From an uncultured Oscillospiraceae bacterium (GTDB taxonomy: Bacteria; Bacillota; Clostridia; Oscillospirales; Acutalibacteraceae): 9,340 bases of DNA. Of the stretch, positions 5,673-9,340 are shown in pieces. How positions within the stretch are numbered: position 1 is the first letter of the stretch; every line of letters starts with the position of its first letter. The notes beneath the pieces were generated by a model that saw only the letters and a program-made list of their open reading frames with translations, had not been told where the DNA came from and searched no databases. The stretch covers positions 1 to 9,340 of the forward strand of contig CAJKXG010000036.1 of the NCBI GenBank assembly GCA_905203795.1, in the 5' to 3' direction. The position numbers and the translations under genes are program-made.

Positions 5673-6032
5673 ATGTACGCGATTATCGAAACCGGCGGCA
5701 AGCAGTATAAGGTGCAGAGCGGCGATGTTCTGTTCATCGAAAAGCTGGATGCCGCAGAGGAATCCACTGTGACTTTTGACAAAGTCGTGGCTGTTCACAA
5801 CGACAAGGAACTGAAGGTCGGCGCGCCGTATGTCAAGGGCGCATCGGTCGAAGCGACGGTTCTGAAGAACGGCAAGGGCAAGAAGATTACGGTCTTCACC
5901 TATCGTCCGAAGAAGGGCAGCAAACGCACGATGGGTCATCGTCAGCCGTATACCAAGGTGCAGATCGGCACGATCCAGGCGAAAGCGCCCCGCGCTCCCA
6001 AGGCTGCGGAAGCGACTGAAGCGGCGGAATAA
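5673..6032 (+). CDS. rplU: 50S ribosomal protein L21
   Basis: L21 binds 23S rRNA in the large ribosomal subunit. The 119-residue product opens with the conserved [19 protein letters not shown] and has the RNA-binding signature [22 protein letters not shown] (78-99). The usual bacterial length is about 103 residues. The additional C-terminal tail, an Ala/Glu-rich sequence [15 protein letters not shown], is low-complexity and probably disordered. The ATG at 5673 is chosen by homology and by the AAAGGCAGG site at 5657-5665; the in-frame ATG at 5592 coincides with the predicted transcription start and can be dismissed. It heads the rplU-prp-rpmA operon, and the prp gene begins 7 bases after its stop. 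Confidence 0.97.
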   Translation: MYAIIETGGKQYKVQSGDVLFIEKLDAAEESTVTFDKVVAVHNDKELKVGAPYVKGASVEATVLKNGKGKKITVFTYRPKKGSKRTMGHRQPYTKVQIGTIQAKAPRAPKAAEATEAAE

Positions 6033-6039
6033 ACGCATC

Positions 6040-6360
6040 ATGACGCGGGTGATGCTGCTGACGGCGGCGGACGGTCGCCTGAGCGGCTTTTGCATCAAAG
6101 GGCACAGCGGTGCGGGTGTCAGCGGACACGATCTGGTGTGCGCGGCGGTTTCCTCGGCATCGCTGATGACGGTCAACGCCGTGACGGACGTTTGTCGGGC
6201 GCACGCCGTCGTGCGGGAAAGCGACGGGCGGTTGTTTTTGTCGGTGCTGTCCGGCGATTTGGCGGCTTGCCAGACGCTGCTCGAGGGCTTTCGGTTGCAC
6301 ATGCGGGTGCTTGCGGCGCAGTATCCTGCGTATATTCGCGTTTCTGAAATCCAACCATGA
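6040..6360 (+). CDS. prp: Ribosomal-processing cysteine protease Prp (YsxB family)
   Basis: Prp removes the short N-terminal extension of ribosomal protein L27 in Firmicutes and relatives, a step needed for functional 50S subunits. The 106-residue product has the usual length. The catalytic pair is visible: H22 in KGHSG and C34 in [11 protein letters not shown], at the positions known for the Staphylococcus aureus enzyme. The gene sits between rplU and rpmA, its conserved place. No good ribosome binding site precedes the ATG at 6040, which starts 7 bases after the rplU stop, so translation probably depends on coupling to rplU and would keep the protease below ribosomal protein levels. The substrate motif is present in the L27 gene just downstream. 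Confidence 0.95.
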   Translation: MTRVMLLTAADGRLSGFCIKGHSGAGVSGHDLVCAAVSSASLMTVNAVTDVCRAHAVVRESDGRLFLSVLSGDLAACQTLLEGFRLHMRVLAAQYPAYIRVSEIQP

Positions 6361-6383
6361 CTAAAGAAAGGCAGGAATCCTCA

Positions 6384-6668
6384 ATGTTGAGAATAAATCT
6401 TCAGCTTTTTGCTCACAAAAAGGGCGTCGGTTCCACGAAAAACGGTCGTGATTCCGAGTCCAAACGCCTCGGCGTGAAGCGCGCCGACGGTCAGTTCGTG
6501 CTCGCGGGCAATATCCTTGTTCGTCAGCGCGGCACCCACATTCATCCCGGCACGAATGTCGGCATCGGCTCCGACGATACGCTGTACGCGACGGCGGACG
6601 GCACAGTGCGTTTTGAGCGCGTCGGCAAGGATCGCAAGAAAGTCAGCGTGTACGCGGTCGAGCAATAA
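6384..6668 (+). CDS. rpmA: 50S ribosomal protein L27 with Prp-cleavable N-terminus
   Basis: L27 lies near the peptidyl transferase centre, and its mature N-terminus reaches the tRNA ends. The 94-residue precursor starts [10 protein letters not shown] followed by HKKG, the Firmicutes arrangement in which Prp cuts between A10 and H11 to give a mature protein of 84 residues. The family signature [28 protein letters not shown] (42-69) is intact. The ATG at 6384 is chosen because it gives the conserved precursor and follows an AAAGGCAGG site (6367-6375). An in-frame ATG at 6357, overlapping the prp stop, would add nine residues and lacks a site. A terminator lies 84 bases downstream. Confidence 0.97.
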   Translation: MLRINLQLFAHKKGVGSTKNGRDSESKRLGVKRADGQFVLAGNILVRQRGTHIHPGTNVGIGSDDTLYATADGTVRFERVGKDRKKVSVYAVEQ

Positions 6669-6710
6669 TCGACTGCACATAGACAGGCATCGGCGCTTGC
6701 GGGCGGCGGT

Positions 6711-6738
6711 GTGGTTATTTGCGGCTCTTGCAAACCGC
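6711..6738 (+). other. Bulged hairpin in the rpmA 3' region
   Basis: GTGG (6711-6714) and TTTGC (6718-6722) can pair with GCAAA (6730-6734) and CCGC (6735-6738) around a 7-base loop, leaving a 3-base bulge on the 5' side and one G-U pair. It precedes the real terminator and has no U-tract of its own. It may be an mRNA 3'-end structure or chance. Confidence 0.25.
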
Positions 6739-6751
6739 ATGGATGAGACAG

Positions 6752-6786
6752 AAGGGCAGGTCGCCGGAAATGTGACCTGCCTTTTT
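6752..6786 (+). terminator. Rho-independent terminator of the rplU-prp-rpmA operon
   Basis: An 8-bp perfect stem GGCAGGTC/GACCTGCC (6755-6762 with 6774-6781) with an 11-base loop is followed directly by TTTTT (6782-6786). The stem can extend by three A/G-to-T pairs into the U-tract. This separates the ribosomal protein operon from obgE, which therefore needs its own promoter unless readthrough occurs. Confidence 0.88.
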
Positions 6787-6829
6787 CATTTTGCGGGTGG
6801 CGGCGGGCATACTGGTGGTGGCAGGCGCT

Positions 6830-6900
6830 GACCTGCGGTTGAGATGCTCGCGCGTTGAGTTGGCGCTGATTATTGGCTGCAATACTCGCGTTGTAGTATG
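6830..6900. repeat. Dispersed intergenic repeat, copy B
   Basis: This is the second copy of the element at 3314-3383, here on the 5' side of obgE. It shares the decamer GACCTGCGGT (6830-6839) and a 52-nt core (6849-6900) at 42/52 identity. The small hairpin is kept (6877-6884 with 6889-6896, loop CTCG): the fifth pair changes from G-C in copy A to A-T here, a compensatory change, while the loop-closing pair is lost. The second, 7-bp inverted repeat of copy A is not conserved. Confidence 0.75.
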
Positions 6901-6902
6901 AT
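6873..6902 (+). promoter_or_regulatory. Possible obgE promoter within repeat copy B
   Basis: TTGGCT (6873-6878) and TATGAT (6897-6902) are 18 bases apart, about 40 bases before the obgE ATG. A promoter is needed here because a strong terminator precedes. The -35 is only partly matching, and the equivalent -10 position in copy A is not promoter-like, so the call is tentative. Confidence 0.45.
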
Positions 6903-6941
6903 TGTTATTTTCCGGAAAGGCGTTAAGGAGGGAATTTTTGT

Positions 6942-8213
6942 ATGGCATCTTTCATCGATAAGGCGATCATTTTCGTCAAAGCGGGCGACGGCGGCAACGG
7001 TGCCGTCGCGTTTCACCGCGAAAAATACGTGGCGTCCGGCGGTCCGGACGGCGGCGACGGCGGTCGCGGCGGCAATGTCGTCTTTGTTGCACAGGATGAT
7101 AGCAACACCTTGTCGGATTTGCGCTATAAACGCAAATATAAAGCAGAAAACGGCGGACAGGGCGCGGGGAAACGCTGCTTCGGCAAAGCGGGCGCGGACT
7201 GCGTGATCAAAGTGCCGCGCGGCACGCTGATTTACGATAATAAAACCGGACGCCTGATGGCGGATATTTCCGGCGACGAGCCGTTTGTGGCGGCGCACGG
7301 CGGTCGCGGCGGCTGGGGCAACGCGCATTTCGCGACCCCTACGCGCCAAACACCTCGTTTTGCCAAACCCGGTATCCCGGGCGAGGAATTTGAACTGCGG
7401 CTGGAACTCAAGCTGCTGGCGGACGTCGGACTGGTTGGATTCCCGAATGTCGGCAAGTCCACGCTGATCTCGGTGGTCAGCGAAGCAAAACCCGAGATCG
7501 CCAACTATCCGTTCACCACCATCACGCCGGTGCTCGGCGTGGTGCGCGTGGCGGAGGGCAGCTCGTTTGTGATGGCGGATATCCCCGGCGTCATCGAGGG
7601 CGCGAGCGAAGGCGTTGGGCTGGGTCACGCGTTTTTGCGGCATGTGGAACGCTGCCGTCTGCTCATCCACATCGTGGATGTGTCCGGCAGCGAAGGACGC
7701 GATCCGCTGGAGGATTTCCGCATTATCAACCGCGAATTGCGCGCGTTTAATCCGGCGTTGGCGGAGCGCCCGATGGTGGTGGCGGGCAATAAATGCGACC
7801 TCACCGACGACGAAACGGTGGAGAAATTCGCCGCCGCCGTGCGTGCCGAGGGATACGAATTTTTCCCGATGATGGCGGCGATCGCGCACGGTACGACCGA
7901 GCTGATCCAATATTGCGCCGCCAAACTCTCCACGCTGCCGCCCATTCCCGCGTTCGAGGCCGATCCCGAACCGCTGCCGGAGATCACCGGTGAGCGCGTG
8001 CCGACGGTCACGGTGCAGGACGGCGTGTACGTGGTGGAAGCAGACTGGCTGCTGCCGGTACTGCGCACCATCGATGTGGACGATTACGAGAGCCTGCAAT
8101 ATTTCCAGCGGGTGCTGCAATCGTCCGGTGTGGTCCGTGCGCTGACCGACGCGGGCATTCAGGAGGGCGACACGGTCAGCCTGTACGACTTTGACTTTGA
8201 ATTCCTGTATTGA
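6942..8213 (+). CDS. obgE: Obg family GTPase ObgE/CgtA
   Basis: Obg is an essential GTPase that acts in late 50S subunit assembly and stress responses, and it can bind ppGpp. All three domains are present in 423 residues. The glycine-rich Obg fold covers 1-158 (GDGGNG at 15-20, GGPDGGDGGRGG at 33-44). The G domain follows, with G1 GFPNVGKST (166-174), switch I YPFTTITP (189-196), G3 DIPG (213-216) and G4 NKCD (283-286). The Obg C-terminal domain runs from about 350 to 423. The G5 motif is unusual: the common Ser-Ala is Ala-Ala (312-313). The ATG at 6942 has a perfect AAGGAGG at 6925-6931. It leads a tight cluster with mrnC (12 bases downstream) and a (p)ppGpp synthetase, so ribosome assembly and alarmone genes are co-transcribed. 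Confidence 0.97.
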   Translation: MASFIDKAIIFVKAGDGGNGAVAFHREKYVASGGPDGGDGGRGGNVVFVAQDDSNTLSDLRYKRKYKAENGGQGAGKRCFGKAGADCVIKVPRGTLIYDNKTGRLMADISGDEPFVAAHGGRGGWGNAHFATPTRQTPRFAKPGIPGEEFELRLELKLLADVGLVGFPNVGKSTLISVVSEAKPEIANYPFTTITPVLGVVRVAEGSSFVMADIPGVIEGASEGVGLGHAFLRHVERCRLLIHIVDVSGSEGRDPLEDFRIINRELRAFNPALAERPMVVAGNKCDLTDDETVEKFAAAVRAEGYEFFPMMAAIAHGTTELIQYCAAKLSTLPPIPAFEADPEPLPEITGERVPTVTVQDGVYVVEADWLLPVLRTIDVDDYESLQYFQRVLQSSGVVRALTDAGIQEGDTVSLYDFDFEFLY

Positions 8214-8225
8214 GGAAGTGATTCG

Positions 8226-8606
8226 ATGTCCCGTTTGTATCCCTTGGAAGTGCAGCCGCGCACGCTCAGTCCGCTGACGCTGGCGTTTGTGGGCGACGGC
8301 GTGTACGAATTGATGGTGCGGGAACGGCTGGCGTGTCTTGCGAACCGTCCTGCCGGCGATCTGCATCGGCTGACGGTGGACATGGTGCGCGCGGAGGCGC
8401 AGTCGGCGGCGCTGGATCGCATTTTGCCGCTGCTGACCGAGGAGGAGGAAGCGGTGTTTCGCCGCGGCCGCAACGCGCACACCGCGCGCAACAGCCACGA
8501 CTATCATCGCGCGACCGGCGTGGAAGCGCTGTTCGGCTACCTGTATCTGAACGGCGAACAGCAGCGGCTGCGGGAGCTGTTTGACGAAATCGTAAAGGAT
8601 CTGTGA
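8226..8606 (+). CDS. mrnC: Mini-ribonuclease III (MrnC)
   Basis: Mini-III is an RNase III catalytic domain without the double-stranded RNA-binding domain. In Bacillus it matures the ends of 23S rRNA as a dimer. The 126-residue protein carries the two metal-binding signatures: LAFVGDGVYELMVRE (19-33, with D24 as the expected catalytic Asp) and TGVEALFGYLYL (97-108, with E100). The basic RRGRNAHTARNS segment (79-90) between them is also typical. No double-stranded RNA-binding domain follows, and the length fits the family. The ATG at 8226 lies 12 bases after the obgE stop with a GAGGAAG site. In Bacillus the gene sits beside cysS, so its place next to obgE is different here, but it agrees with a shared role in 50S biogenesis. 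Confidence 0.93.
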   Translation: MSRLYPLEVQPRTLSPLTLAFVGDGVYELMVRERLACLANRPAGDLHRLTVDMVRAEAQSAALDRILPLLTEEEEAVFRRGRNAHTARNSHDYHRATGVEALFGYLYLNGEQQRLRELFDEIVKDL

Positions 8607-8608
8607 TC

Positions 8609-9340
8609 ATGCAAGAAAAGGAACAACAACTGCCGTTTGAGGATGCGATGAAGCAATTCCTGCAAACCTATGCACAGGAGCAGTTTGGTGCGAATGCGGA
8701 CGGTGGGGAACTGATGGAGCGGGCGCGTGAGGAGATGGAAGGCTTTCGCCGCCTGATGACGTATTACAAATGCGCCATTATGGAGGTGCAGACGAAATTT
8801 CAGGTGTTGAGCGAGGAAGCGTCGCTGACCTACGACCGCAACCCCATCGAGTCGATCAAATCCCGCCTGAAAAGTGTGGACAGTATCCGCGAAAAGCTGC
8901 GCCGCAAGGGATTGCCGTTTACGTCGGCGTCTATTGAACGGAATATCCACGATGTGGCGGGGCTGCGCATCATCTGCTCGTTCCCCGAGGACATTTATCT
9001 CGTGCGTGGCTGGCTGCTGGAGCAGGATGACATTCGGCTGATTGAGGAAAAGGATTATATTCGTCACCCGAAGGACAACGGCTATCGCAGTCTGCATCTC
9101 ATTGTGGAAGTGCCGATCTTTTTGCAGAAGGAGAAGCGCCCGATGCGGGTGGAGGTGCAGTTCCGCACCATCGCCATGGATTTTTGGGCGAGTCTCGAAC
9201 ACAAGCTGAAATACAAAAAGAATGTGGCGGGTGCGGATATCACCGAGCAGCTTCGGCAATGCGCGGAGGAAAGCGCTGCGTTGGATCTGCGCATGGAAGC
9301 GATTCGTCAGCAAATCGAGCAAATTCCGGCAAACAATTGA
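8609..9340 (+). CDS. Small alarmone synthetase, RelQ-type (p)ppGpp synthetase
   Basis: The 243-residue protein contains only a RelA/SpoT synthetase domain, with no hydrolase or TGS domain, so it should transfer pyrophosphate from ATP to GDP or GTP. Motifs are YDRNPIESIKSRLKSVDSIREKL (75-97), IHDVAGLRIICSF (113-125), the substrate-binding HPKDNGYRSLHL (153-164) and VEVQFRT (181-187) followed by DFWASLEHKLKYK (191-203). Helices at each end (about 35-65 and 211-238) fit the RelQ-type oligomeric enzyme, here with a longer N-terminus than the usual about 210 residues. I chose the ATG at 8609, with AAAGGA at 8594-8599 nine bases upstream. A GTG at 8603 overlapping the mrnC stop would add two residues but is too close to the site. 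The gene ends exactly at the window edge, so its terminator is unseen. Confidence 0.93.
   Translation: MQEKEQQLPFEDAMKQFLQTYAQEQFGANADGGELMERAREEMEGFRRLMTYYKCAIMEVQTKFQVLSEEASLTYDRNPIESIKSRLKSVDSIREKLRRKGLPFTSASIERNIHDVAGLRIICSFPEDIYLVRGWLLEQDDIRLIEEKDYIRHPKDNGYRSLHLIVEVPIFLQKEKRPMRVEVQFRTIAMDFWASLEHKLKYKKNVAGADITEQLRQCAEESAALDLRMEAIRQQIEQIPANN

Noticed and set aside
6870..8507. A 545-codon open frame on the minus strand across obgE and mrnC
   Set aside because: It lies antisense to two well-conserved genes, its translation is Arg/His-rich without any recognisable domain, and it has no suitable ribosome binding site. It is a GC-rich shadow frame.

Overview
The window reads as ordinary chromosomal DNA of a GC-rich (roughly 58-60 % by eye) Gram-positive bacterium, most likely an uncultured clostridial (Oscillospiraceae-like) Firmicute. 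This rests on gene order and family content: rplU-prp-rpmA followed by obgE, an L27 with the cleavable LQLFA N-terminus and its protease Prp, mini-ribonuclease III, and a stand-alone alarmone synthetase. Ribosome binding sites are strong AAGGAGG types and several promoters are close to the SigA consensus. I see no phage, IS, CRISPR, tRNA or rRNA.

Layout. (1) 1-1823, plus strand: the 3' part of proA (its start lies before the window) and a membrane-anchored protein of unknown function, closed by a strong hairpin terminator at 1888-1926. (2) 1935-4371, minus strand: an SPFH membrane module. A prohibitin-like protein (309 aa) has its own promoter and terminator. Downstream, from a second near-consensus promoter, comes a two-gene unit: a different SPFH protein (343 aa) and a 66-aa Arc-like ribbon-helix-helix protein joined by a one-base TGATG stop/start overlap. 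Each of the two promoters carries a perfect 12-bp palindrome at or near the transcription start. (3) 4637-5498, plus: yebC as a single-gene unit with its own promoter and terminator. (4) 5558-6786, plus: rplU-prp-rpmA, with a consensus promoter, a structured leader that is probably the L21 leader, and a terminator. (5) 6830-9340, plus: obgE, mrnC and a small (p)ppGpp synthetase in tight succession, preceded by a repeated intergenic element.

How the genes fit together. Regions 4 and 5 are a ribosome biogenesis and stress neighbourhood. L21 and L27 are large-subunit proteins, Prp trims L27, Obg is a GTPase acting on the 50S subunit, mini-III matures 23S rRNA, and the alarmone synthetase makes the nucleotide that inhibits Obg-type GTPases. 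Region 2 is the least understood part. The SPFH pair with the coupled ribbon-helix-helix protein is the best candidate for an undescribed regulatory or membrane-organising system, but its function cannot be read from sequence. A second unexplained signal is an intergenic element present twice (3314-3383 and 6830-6900), with about 81 % identity over a 52-nt core, a conserved small hairpin and one compensatory base-pair change.
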